This document shows positions 49,321 through 57,820 of a DNA stretch of 64,000 bases, one piece after another; the stretch's first letter is position 1; each line of letters starts with the position of its first letter. Made by a program: the position numbers and the translations under genes. The notes below the pieces were generated by a model. That model searched no databases and was not told the DNA's origin. It saw only the letters and a list, made by a program, of their open reading frames with translations. Source of the DNA: Macrotis lagotis (lineage: Eukaryota; Chordata; Mammalia; Peramelemorphia; Peramelidae); NCBI RefSeq assembly GCF_037893015.1, contig NC_133660.1, positions 280,799,067-280,863,066 of the forward strand. Direction: 5' to 3'.

Positions 49321-49669
49321 GGAAGATCCTGCAAAGGAGAATGAGAAGGGATAGTCAGTCAGGAGTGACTGAAGCAGCACCCCAAAAGTCCAGGAGGGGG
49401 ATGGCTGATGGCAAAGCTTCAGAGGTCACAAGGACGTGGGAGAGGTCACAAGAAAGAAGGGGTGGAGAGATGAGTAAGAGAAAAGAAACACCCCAAAAAA
49501 TAGGGACAAAAGGAACAAAGGGATGGCTAGAGGGGATGGCAGGGTCCAGTGCCCAGGAACCCAGGCACATTCACCAATGGCCTGTTCATAAAGAAAAGAT
49601 AGAAAACTAAAGCCTCGCTTGTATATATGTCAGGAATGGTTCTGCCTTCAGAGAGGGAGCAAGTCTGGA

Positions 49670-49860
49670 AGTGTCCAGTCAAACCTGGCACTGCCAAGGG
49701 CAGGATTGTCTCCTGTGATCCCCCTAACCATCTCAGGAGGGACCCCCCCATTTTACAATCAAAGGAACTGAGGCAAACAAAAGTTAAGGAACTTGAGTCT
49801 AGATGTGAACTCAGGTCTTCTAGATGGTAGGCCTAGCAGCCTATCTGTTGTAGTGCCACG
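49670..49860 (-). mobile_element. MIR-like SINE remnant
   Basis: ccccattttacaatcaaagg, aactgaggcaaacaaaagtt, gatgtgaactcaggtcttct on the minus-strand MIR order. Confidence 0.6.
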
Positions 49861-50203
49861 GGCCTGGACTAGGACTGACCCTATGACCTCAATGATATAG
49901 AAACCCCTAGGTTGGCATCATTTTGACTTCACCTGAATATCTACGGCAGTCTGATGAAGTCAGTATGTGTAGAGGCATCAAATAAAATACACAGAATTAC
50001 AATAGTAACAATTATATTGGAATAAAACTGCAATCCCTGTCCTCCTGAAGGTTCTTCGTAGCAAGCACCCAGACGCAGCCCAGGTCGTCCTGTCCCTGAC
50101 CACTCCACTCCACTGTCTAACCAGGAACAAACTCAAAGGAAAGCCATCCAAGTGGCTGTCCCAAAAAATCTCTCTCTGTGCTCAAGTCTTCCTGAAGACG
50201 TAA

Positions 50204-50295
50204 GATGAGAGCTGAGAGAACCAAAGGGAGTAAAAGAAAAAAAGAGAAGAGGGGCTCCCTGGGGTCACCCAAGGCTGGAGGGCAGGGCCCAGAAA
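50204..50295 (+). repeat. Direct repeat, copy 2 of 2
   Basis: Same start gatgagagctgagagaacc as copy 1, then agagaagaggggctccctgg and gtcacccaaggctgg. Roughly 85-90% similar by eye over about 90 bp. Confidence 0.85.
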
Positions 50296-50339
50296 AGTTC
50301 CACTTCACTTCCCAGAATCTGAATCTTCAAGATGAACTC

Positions 50340-50480
50340 AGGGGAGATATGGAAGATAGAACACTGCCCAAAAGATCTGAGTTCAAATCCTACCTCAAAG
50401 TTAGCTGTTAACCTTGGGCAAGTCATTTAACTCTTGAGTGGCTAAGTTTTCTCACCTTTAAATGGAACTAATACTAGTAT
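50340..50480 (+). mobile_element. MIR-like SINE
   Basis: ctgagttcaaatcctacctc, aaccttgggcaagtcattta, then ggctaagttttctcaccttt. Confidence 0.65.
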
Positions 50481-52914
50481 TTTCCTGGCTGTTGTGAGAC
50501 TGGACTAAGAGAAGATCTGCAAAGATCTTTTCCGGTGCTCTAGAAATGCCAGCTAGCTCTTCCATGAATGAGATGCTAATTTGACTGTTTTGTTTATTCT
50601 GGATCAGTAGAAGTGCAAAGAAAAGTCTCTGAAGTCTGAACAAAGTGGGACCCAGGGAGGTGAGGGTTCTAAAGGGTTGGGCACGGCTCCATTCCCAGCA
50701 TGGAGGAGGAGGCCAAGATGACAAGCTGCACAGTCCCGTTCCTGGAGTCATTTTGCTCCTGGCTTTGGTTCAGGTTTCACTATTCGAGGAGGTGAGGCAG
50801 AATGAATGAGAAGCTGAGGGTGGCATCACGGCCTCGGTTCAGCTCCTGCTTCTGACCTTCATCTGGCCAGGGCTGATGATCTCTAAGGTCACTGCAAATT
50901 CCAAAATCCCAGGTCAGACCCTCAAGTTCAAGGCATCTCAAGGAAACAGAGAAGGGGGCCTGGGTCCCTGCCATATTGGAAATAAAACATCTCTTGAAAA
51001 GTCCAGGTGATTGTAATCCAAAGACATTGGTCCTTGACACATAAACAACAGTTAGATGCCACCGTGCCCTGAGCAGCCTATGTCTTTGGGGAACCCTCTG
51101 CCCAAACAGCCAAGGCTTCACCGGTCTAAGACTCGACCACTCCGGAGACAGCGAGTCAAAAGTCTGGGACAGTGGGTTTGCTCCGCTTCTCCCTGCTCGG
51201 CCCAGCGGGAAGGTGGAAGGTGTTAGGATTGGAACAACCTGCTCCACTCTGTGGGGCTTCCAACGTGAGCCACCCTAGGACTTTGTAAACACTTCCTAAG
51301 AGTTGTTGTCAACACAAAATGAGCAAAGCCAGAGCTTTCGGGTTCCTACTGACAATTTTTTTCACAAAAATCTTAACAGATGAAATGACCTATTCAGGGA
51401 CTATTCGATATATAGCCACGAGATTGCCTTAAATAAAACCTGCAATGGGTAAAGCCATGCTTGGTGGAGAGCTGTGACTGGAGCTGGGGCAAAAAGAAGG
51501 GATCTGGAGGGAAGACACTGAAGACAGCTCCATCAGGAGACAGAGTGCTGTCGGAGGCCCACCTGGCCCCAAGCAACAACCAGTAAGGTCCCCCAAAACC
51601 CCACTGCTGTGGGAACCAGAAGCGGGCACCCCAGCCGCACGGCCCGGCCCCAACCCCAGCAGGCGGTTCTGGAGGCAAAGAAAAAAGCCGACCACCAACT
51701 GGGAGAGGGACTCGGCTAAAATCTCAGGTCCCTCCCCACCAGGGCTCCGGCACTGTGGCCGAGTTCAAGGCTGCCTCCTGGCCCCCCCGCTCTTGGGATC
51801 CGCCCGCAAGGACCCGGGGAGCTCCTCTGGGGCAGGGCCCTTCTCCTCCCTTTGTGGGTCTGCTGCCAAGGGCCTAGGGGGGTCGGCCCATCCATAGAGG
51901 CTTCTTAAGCACCAACTGTATGCCAGGCTACGTAGAGAAGACAAGAAGGGGTCGGAGAGGGTCCCAGAGCCTCCCCAGCCTGGGGGGCTCGGCAGAGGCC
52001 CCAGAAGGCTTCCTGGAGGAGGGGGGCTGAGGAAGCGGAGAGGAGGAAGAGCCTCCCCAGGGCCGGAGGAAATGTCCAGAGCAGAGCGTCCACCCCAGGG
52101 GAGGGGCCGGCGACTCCCCTGGAGCCCCGAGGCCACAAGGCAGGGACAGGGCTGGGCCGGGGGGCAGCGGGGGCCCGAGTTCCAATCCGCCCCCAACGCT
52201 GGGGGACGCCTAAGTAAACGAGATGCCCTCGAACCATCAGGCTTTTGCTTGCGGAAAGTCCCGGGGGCCGAAGGAGGGTGTTGTGGGGGGCAGGGGCCGG
52301 GGAGGAGGGTCTGCCCCAGGACCCCCCGGGCAGCGCGGCCACTTCCGAGGGCCCAGGGGGGCTTCCCCGGGAGCGGCCTGGGGGGCGGCGCCGCTCCTGT
52401 GCCCATGCCGTGCCCCTCCCGCCCTGGCACCGGGGAGGGCGGGCTCGTGTCCTCCCCGCGGACCCCCAGACGCCCGTTCCGGCCTCGCTGACCCCGGAGC
52501 CCGCCAGGCCCGGCCCGGCCCGCGGGGGGCAGGGTTCGGAGGGGGAGGGGCAGGCCGCCCACCTGCCCCCCGGGGACATCCGGGCCCCACGCGCGTGGCG
52601 CCCCCCGCCGGCGGCCCGCGGAGGGCGCCCCGGCCCCGGTGCTGCGCGGGCCGCCGCCGCGGCGGCGGCTGTCCGGCAGACCCGGCCCGGCGCCCCCGGC
52701 CCGGGGAGGCCCGGCGGGGAGGGGGCGCGGCCGGCGTCACGCTTCCGCCCCTCCGCAGCGGGCCCGCCCCGGCCCCCGGCTCCCCGCGCTCCGGCCCCCG
52801 GCCTCCGGGGCTGGCGCCCGCCCGGCCTGACGCACGGCGGCGGGCCCCCGCGGCCTCCCGCGCCCGCCCGGCCCCGGCCCCGCCGCGCGCGCCCCGGCCC
52901 GCCCGCCCGCTCAC

Positions 52915-53010
52915 CCGGCCCCCGCCGCTGGCCGCGTTCAGGCGCGAAGCGCGTTCCCCGACACCGTCCGCGAAGCGCCCAAAATGGCGGAGTCCCCAGC
53001 CAGCGGGCCC
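52915..53010 (-). other. PPP6R3: Candidate noncoding first exon of PPP6R3
   Basis: On the minus strand the CpG island offers a consensus donor, GGGGCCGG|gtgagcgggc, with intron bases at 52914-52913. Just upstream in the transcript (52981-52990) is CCGCCATTTT, a YY1-type element (AAAATGGCGG on the plus strand) commonly found near start sites. A transcript starting around 53000-53040 would give a short untranslated exon that splices to 16338. Start site and right-hand border are inferred; further 5' UTR exons in the long intron cannot be excluded. Confidence 0.5.
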
Positions 53011-53057
53011 CGGAGCTCCCCCCCTTGCTCCTCCGCCCGCCCCCGGACGGCTTTGGA

Positions 53058-53166
53058 CCAATCGCCGCGCCGGCACCGCCCCCGACCTCGCGCGCATTGG
53101 AAGGGATCTCCCACCCCCGGTTCCGATTGGGTCTTCCGGAAGCCCCAGAGACGTCGCGCCCATTGG
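53058..53166 (-). promoter_or_regulatory. CCAAT boxes and palindromic ETS site upstream of the PPP6R3 start
   Basis: Three CCAAT boxes read on the minus strand (ATTGG at 53096-53100, 53126-53130 and 53162-53166) and one on the plus strand (53058-53062) lie 50-170 bp upstream of the inferred PPP6R3 start, the usual NF-Y range. Between them is CTTCCGGAAG (53133-53142), a perfect palindromic ETS/GABP site, and a second CCGGAAG is at 53227-53233. There is no TATA box on this side. Motif calls are by eye. Confidence 0.6.
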
Positions 53167-53345
53167 GCAGGGGAGCCCGTCAATCAGGCGTCCGGAGCGC
53201 ATTCTTTTCCTCCGGACTTGACGGATCCGGAAGCTCCGGCTCCTAAGGGTCGGGAAGCAGCGAATGAGAAGTAGGAAGAAGACTCTCGAGTTCCCCTTCC
53301 GCCTTAGCAACAGCGAAGCCCCGACTTGACGGACGGGCCAGGCGC

Positions 53346-53503
53346 CCAATCGGGGCGGGCGCCGCTTTTTAAAAATAACTCGAGCCCGGCCAATCCCGGC
53401 GGCCGAGCGGGCGCCCGGGGCGGCCAATGGGGGCCCGGCGGCGGGCGCGGAGGCGGGCGGGCCTCGGGAAGCCACGCCGGGGCCGCGATGACGTGATCCC
53501 AAT
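53346..53503 (+). promoter_or_regulatory. Plus-oriented CCAAT boxes, TATA-like stretch and CRE-like site before the tRNA gene
   Basis: Plus-strand CCAAT boxes occur at 53346-53350, 53390-53394, 53424-53428 and 53499-53503. A GC box (cggggcgggc) follows the first, an isolated A/T block cttttt|aaaaataac lies at 53365-53379 in otherwise pure GC, and TGACGTGA, a CRE-like site, is at 53489-53496. The tRNA starts 33 bp after the last CCAAT. These elements could help the tRNA gene, the PPP6R3 promoter, or an unrecognised plus-strand Pol II start. Confidence 0.5.
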
Positions 53504-53535
53504 GTGTGCGGCCGCGCGGAGCCGCTCCCCGGCGC

Positions 53536-53608
53536 GGGGAATTAGCTCAGATGGTAGAGCGCTCGCTTAGCATGCGAGAGGTAGCGGGATCGATGCCCGC
53601 ATTCTCCA
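53536..53608 (+). tRNA. tRNA-Ala (anticodon AGC)
   Basis: The 73-nt sequence folds into a standard cloverleaf. Acceptor stem GGGGAAT pairs with ATTCTCC (one G-T pair) with discriminator A. The D-arm carries the A box TAGCTCAGATG (53543-53553). The anticodon stem CTCGC/GCGAG encloses the loop TTAGCAT with anticodon AGC at 53569-53571. The T-arm CGGGATCGATGCCCG holds the B box in the variant form seen in vertebrate alanine tRNAs as I recall them. There is no intron and CCA is not encoded. The third acceptor pair is G-T, and G3-U70 is the alanyl-tRNA synthetase identity element, which supports alanine. It is not a SINE: the identity is full length, without a SINE body or A-rich tail. It lies on the strand opposite PPP6R3, about 0.5 kb from that gene's inferred start. 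Confidence 0.96.
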
Positions 53609-53613
53609 CTCGC

Positions 53614-53618
53614 TTTTT
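53614..53618 (+). terminator. Pol III terminator of tRNA-Ala
   Basis: A run of five T begins six bases after the discriminator base, the normal distance for RNA polymerase III termination. Confidence 0.9.
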
Positions 53619-53909
53619 GGCCCCGGGGCCGAAGCCGCGGCACCTGAGTGACCCCGAATGGGGGGTTGAGGGGAGCAGCAGAACTGCCTCTTGACCCAGC
53701 CCAGGTCACCCCCCCAAGCCCAAAGGGTTCAGAGTGGTCGAACCGTGGCCCATTAAGTATCTATTGAGCACCGACTGTTTACCAGTGCTGGAGCCAGGAG
53801 ACTCCTTGCTGACGCTCTCAGTGCCCAGGTGGCAAGGGCCCAGGTGGTGGCAAGGGCCCAGAGTAGACGCAGTAGGGTCGGGGCCTCTCTCCGGGGGGCG
53901 CCCCGGGGC

Positions 53910-53922
53910 GGGGGGGGGGGGG
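53910..53922 (+). repeat. Poly(G) tract
   Basis: Run of 13 G at the outer edge of the CpG island. Confidence 0.9.
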
Positions 53923-53927
53923 CGGTG

Positions 53928-54022
53928 GCCCTGGAGTCAGAGCCCGAAGCTCCAGCCTGGCCTCAGGGGCCTCCAAGCCCCTTCACCTGTGTGCCTCAGT
54001 TTCCACACCTGTAAAATGAACC
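53928..54022 (+). mobile_element. MIR-like SINE remnant
   Basis: ccctggagtcagagcccgaa, then cttcacctgtgtgcctcagt and ttccacacctgtaaaatgaa. Confidence 0.65.
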
Positions 54023-54524
54023 GGAGGAGGCCAGGGCTACCCTTCGGGGGGACCCCACCGCCTCACAGAGAACTGGACCCGGCCCACATAGCCTGGGCGG
54101 GCGAGGGCACCAGCCGCACTTGGGGGCCCGCAGAGGGGCCGGGGCGGTGCCTTCCAGGCCAGGGGCATGGATGCCCAGGAAGGAGGCTGGGGGAGAACTG
54201 GCAGGGCTTTGGAGGCTGAGAAGGGGAGCTTGGCTCCGATCCCGGGGCAGGACGAAGGAGCCGCCAGCCTGGGCACGGGTAAACTCGAGGACAGTCCCCT
54301 TGGCAGCGGGGTGGGGAGAGATGGGACGCAGGGAGACCCACCCGACGAGGGCCCTGCCTCGGCCGTCCTTGGAAGGCATTAACCAATGGTGGTTTGCTGA
54401 AATCCAAGACAATTTGGGGCCCCATCTAGAACCATCATTTCTAGGCCAGGTACCCTGATCAGTGAAGGCTGAGCCAGGAAACACAGCCAAAGTGTCCACT
54501 CCGGGGTCCAGGGAGACGAAGTGA

Positions 54525-54649
54525 AGGTGGAGGAGTCATCTTGGAGCCAGAACCTAGGGTCTGAGTCCCAGCTTTCAAATCACTCCACAATAAGAGTCAA
54601 ATTATTTACATCAAAGCTGCTCTGCCAACCTTAAAGTGTTATATAAATG
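54525..54649 (+). mobile_element. MIR/THER-like SINE leading into the minisatellite
   Basis: ggagtcatcttggagccaga, ggtctgagtcccagctttca, then the typical 3' end ccttaaagtgttatataaat. The GAT array starts directly after it. Confidence 0.65.
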
Positions 54650-56107
54650 TGGTGATGGGGATGGGAATGGAGATGGAGATGATGGGGATGGGGATGATGG
54701 TGGTGGTGGTGGTGATGATGGTGGTGAAGGTGATGATAGCAATGATGGAGGCGGTGGTGATGATGATAATAGTGGTGATGGTGATGATGATGATGGTGAG
54801 TGTAATGATGATGATAATGGGTGATGGAGATGGGGATGATGGGGATGCGGATGATGGTGGTGGTGGTCATGATGATGATGATGATGGTGGTGGTGATGAT
54901 GGTGGTGAAGGTGATGATAGCAATGATGGAGGCGGTGGTGATGATGATAATAGTGGTGATGGTGATGATGATAATGGTGAGTATAATGATGATAATGGGT
55001 GGTGGAGTTGGGGATGATGGGGATGCGGATGATGGTGGTGGTGGTCATGATGATGATGATGGTGGTGGTGATGATGGTGATGAAGGTGATGATAGCAATG
55101 ATGGAGGCGGTGGTGATGATGATAATAGTGGTGATGGTGATGATGATGATGGTGAGTATAATGATGATAATGGGTGGTGGAGATGGGGATGATGGGGATG
55201 CAGATGATGGTGGTGGTGGTCATGATGATGATGATGATGGTGGTGGTGATGATGATAATAGTGGTGATGGTGATGATGATGATGGTGAGTATAATGATGA
55301 TAATGGGTGGTGGAGATGGGGATGATGGGGATGCGGATGATGGTGGTGGTGGTCATGATGATGATGATGGTGGTGGTGATGATGGTGATGAAGGTGATGA
55401 TAGCAATGATGGAGGCGGTGGTGATGATGATAATAGTGGTGATGGTGATGATGATGATGGTGAGTGTAATGATGATGATAATGGGTGATGGAGATGGGGA
55501 TGATGGGGATGCGGATGATGGTGGTGGTGGTCATGATGATGATGATGATGGTGGTGGTGATGATGGTGGTGAAGGTGATGATAGCAATGATGGAGGCGGT
55601 GGTGATGATGATAATAGTGGTGATGGTGATGATGATAATGGTGAGTATAATGATGATAATGGGTGGTGGAGTTGGGGATGATGGGGATGCGGATGATGGT
55701 GGTGGTGGTCATGATGATGATGATGGTGGTGGTGATGATGGTGGTGAAGGTGATGATAGCAATGATGGAGGCGGTGGTGATGATGATAATAGTGGTGATG
55801 GTGATGATGATGATGGTGAGTATAATGATGATGATAATGGGTGATGGAGATGGGGATGATGGGGATGCGGATGATGGTGGTGGTGGTCATGATGATGATG
55901 GTGGTGGTGATGATGGTGGTGAAGGTGATGATAGCAATGATGGAGGCGGTGGTGATGATGATAATAGTGGTGATGGTGGTGATGATAATGATGATGATAA
56001 TGATGATGATGGTGGTGGTGGTGATAATGACAATAATGATAGTGGTGGGGATGATAATAGTGGTGGTGGTGGTGATGATAATGGTGATGATGGTGTTGAT
56101 GATGGTG
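54650..56107 (+). repeat. GAT/GGT-rich minisatellite with units of about 178 bp
   Basis: Composed of tgatgg, tggtgg, gatgat and gataat blocks. A marker (gatgcgg, once gatgcag) recurs at 54844, 55022, 55198, 55330, 55508, 55686 and 55864, giving spacings of 178, 176, 132, 178, 178 and 178. The first partial unit starts near 54680, and the array decays after about 55990. All six frames are open over long distances only because the codons are GAT/ATG/TGG-type and their complements; none is called as coding. Confidence 0.95.
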
Positions 56108-56479
56108 CTGCTGTGCCAGGCCAGGGCTTTGAGCTGGGGAGAGGAAGGAGAGTGACATTCTATTGAGGGAACATGTAAAGAAGGATGAGCGGTTATCCAA
56201 AGGGAGTTCCAGCCATCAAGCAAATTGAATATTCAAAGAACAGGACTCCCTCTGGCAGTCTCCATCACATATGTGAAACAATTACAAATTATTTTGAAGG
56301 GTAGGGAAGTGCTAACTTGAAAGGGAATCAGGAAAGGAGGCGGCCCCTCAGATAATCACCTCCAAGAGCTGCAGATTACTTCAGGCATGAGATAGGCCTA
56401 TGCACAGCTAGAGAGAGCGGTCCAGCAAGAAGTCCAACATCACACACAGAGTGTATGAGGGGATACTGAGAACCAGCCT

Positions 56480-56690
56480 AGAAAGCTGGACAGGATCTAG
56501 CGTGAAGTAGCTGAAGTGCCAAACAGAAGAGGGTTTTTGTTTGCTCTGCTATTTTTTTATCCTGGAGGCAACAGGGAGTCATTAGGTCTTCTAGAGCAGG
56601 GGAGTGCCCAGAATGCTTGTATTTTAGTCAGATGAGTCTGGAAACTATCAAGTGAAGGATGGACTGAAAGGGTGACCCCAAAACAAAGGG
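56480..56690 (+). other. Unclassified ancient repeat-like stretch
   Basis: tcctggaggcaacagggagt, then tctagagcaggggagtgccc and ctgaaagggtgacccc form a pattern resembling the stretch at 27350-27420. Confidence 0.35.
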
Positions 56691-56912
56691 AGATGATGGG
56701 CTTTAGAATTTGTTGAGTCCATACAGGTCATCTAGTTGATTGCTCCCATTTTAGAGGAAGAAACTGAGGCCTAGATGAGGTGGGGACTTGCCTAATTGGG
56801 GTCACCAAGGTGGCAAGGAGCAAAGTCAAGTTTGGGAAGCCCTCATCTTCAGAATCCAGATCCAGCCTTGCTTGCCAGGCTGAAGCCAAGCAGGCAGCTC
56901 ATGAGGTTCATG

Positions 56913-56917
<5 letters not shown>

Positions 56918-56987
<70 letters not shown>
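56918..56987 (+). repeat. (GA)35 microsatellite
   Basis: Seventy bases of uninterrupted GA, the longest perfect dinucleotide run in the window. Confidence 0.97.
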
Positions 56988-56989
<2 letters not shown>

Positions 56990-57684
56990 CCTAAAGGGGC
57001 CCATAGAAGGCGATTTTCCCTTCTAAGTGCAGTAGGCTGATGGCAGCAGTGGCCCAGCCATGCAGCGTTGAATCAGGGAGCCTGGGATGTGCCCAAGGAA
57101 ACCTTAAGACCTAGGTGGGCATTTATGCCAGGCCAGGCACTTATTTAGGGAGGAAATTCCCCCCTCAAAGATTTCCTGGACAGATTGTTTCTTTCCTTCT
57201 GCTTGCAGGCACCATGACCTGAATGGTGGGATGCCCGAGCTTTGGCGTGTGATCTGTCCCCAGTGAGCTGTGTACCTTAGGTCAGCTTCCTCACCTCTCT
57301 GGGCTTCAGTCCTTTGTTGGTGGCCCCATCTATGCAGAAGACTCCCAGAGCCTTCTCTCCAGCCACAGAGCTCCACAACAACCACCACCAATATGATAGA
57401 CGTCCCCCCATTCCACCCAAACCCGTCCCTCTTCAGAACTTTATTTCTGTATAAGACACTTCAATCCTTTTTCCAGTCTCCCAGGTTTGCAACCTCAAGC
57501 CTATATCTGTAATCATTGCAAATCTAATCTTTCCTGAGCAGCACTATCTTGGACAGTCAATTCCCCACGGATAAGTCCACATTGCAGGGTTCCAGAGGTT
57601 GGACTGCAGACTTCCTGGAAAGAGATTTCTTGATCCAGCCTCCTGGGAAAGCCAAGTCCATAAGTGACGGTTAGATGAGATAGG

Positions 57685-57820
57685 GCCACAGTGGATAGAG
57701 CACCGGCCCTGGCATCGGGAGGATCTGAGTTCTAATCCAGCCTAATAATTGCCTAGCTGTGTGACTGTGGGCAAGTCACTTAACACCATCATCTTCAGTA
57801 AGTAAAATTAAAAAAAAAAA
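57685..57820 (+). mobile_element. 5'-truncated tRNA-derived SINE with perfect target-site duplication
   Basis: WSINE1-like, lacking the first bases of the head (starts gccacagtggatagagcacc). AGATGAGATAGG flanks it at 57673-57684 and 57821-57832. Confidence 0.92.

Larger units (their letters stand above)
16339..52914. other. PPP6R3 first intron (inferred), about 36.6 kb
   Basis: No coding exon of any gene was recognised. The intron is rich in SINEs, L1 3' ends, microsatellites and G/C homopolymers, listed separately. It may contain further PPP6R3 5' UTR exons, which cannot be recognised by eye. Stretches with nothing assignable include 27430-28160, 28200-30950, 34100-34890, 35630-37040, 39010-40370, 44900-46600 and 50500-52200. 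Confidence 0.65.
1..53010 (-). other. PPP6R3: PPP6R3 gene, 5' part (promoter to coding exon 6; continues left of the window)
   Basis: Six minus-strand exons with consensus GT/AG borders join without a frame break into the N-terminus of PPP6R3 (SAPS3), one of three SAPS-domain subunits that bind the catalytic subunit PPP6C and set the location and substrates of protein phosphatase 6. Residues 1-281 cover the N-terminal segment and the first part of the helical, ARM/HEAT-like SAPS domain; the rest of that domain and the acidic C-terminal tail are outside the window. The paralogues PPP6R1 and PPP6R2 share the fold. I assign R3 because the protein matches the human R3 sequence I recall almost residue for residue, including the [20 protein letters not shown] start. 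The transcript start near 53 kb is inferred from the CpG island. Intron sizes in transcript order are about 36.6 kb, 3.8 kb, 3.1 kb, 2.9 kb, 1.5 kb and 3.8 kb. Confidence 0.95.
52290..53630. promoter_or_regulatory. CpG island, divergent promoter region of PPP6R3 and tRNA-Ala
   Basis: The base composition changes sharply from the surrounding DNA: from about 52290 to 53630 nearly all bases are G or C, with CpG frequent and not depleted (for example 52590-52930 and 53380-53530). No mobile elements are visible inside it. It lies upstream of the PPP6R3 coding exons and contains the tRNA gene at its right edge. Long open frames across it, up to 421 codons on the minus strand, are low-complexity Pro/Gly/Arg/Ala frames expected from GC-rich DNA and are not called as genes. 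Confidence 0.85.

Noticed and set aside
52223-53502. Very long open frames in the CpG island (333 codons on the plus strand, 421 on the minus strand)
   Set aside because: They are Pro/Arg/Gly/Ala-rich and overlap on both strands, as expected where GC-rich DNA has few stop codons. No domain, no family resemblance, and they cross the promoter.
53506-53694. 62-codon frame over the tRNA
   Set aside because: A chance frame; the sequence is explained completely by the tRNA-Ala cloverleaf.
54650-56107. CRISPR-like array
   Set aside because: Units vary continuously and lack unique spacers; the DNA is vertebrate and the pattern is a trinucleotide-based minisatellite.
54611-56223. Many 100-230-codon frames rich in His, Ser/Pro, Met/Val or Gly/Asp
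   Set aside because: All are products of the GAT minisatellite read in different frames. No splice or start context.
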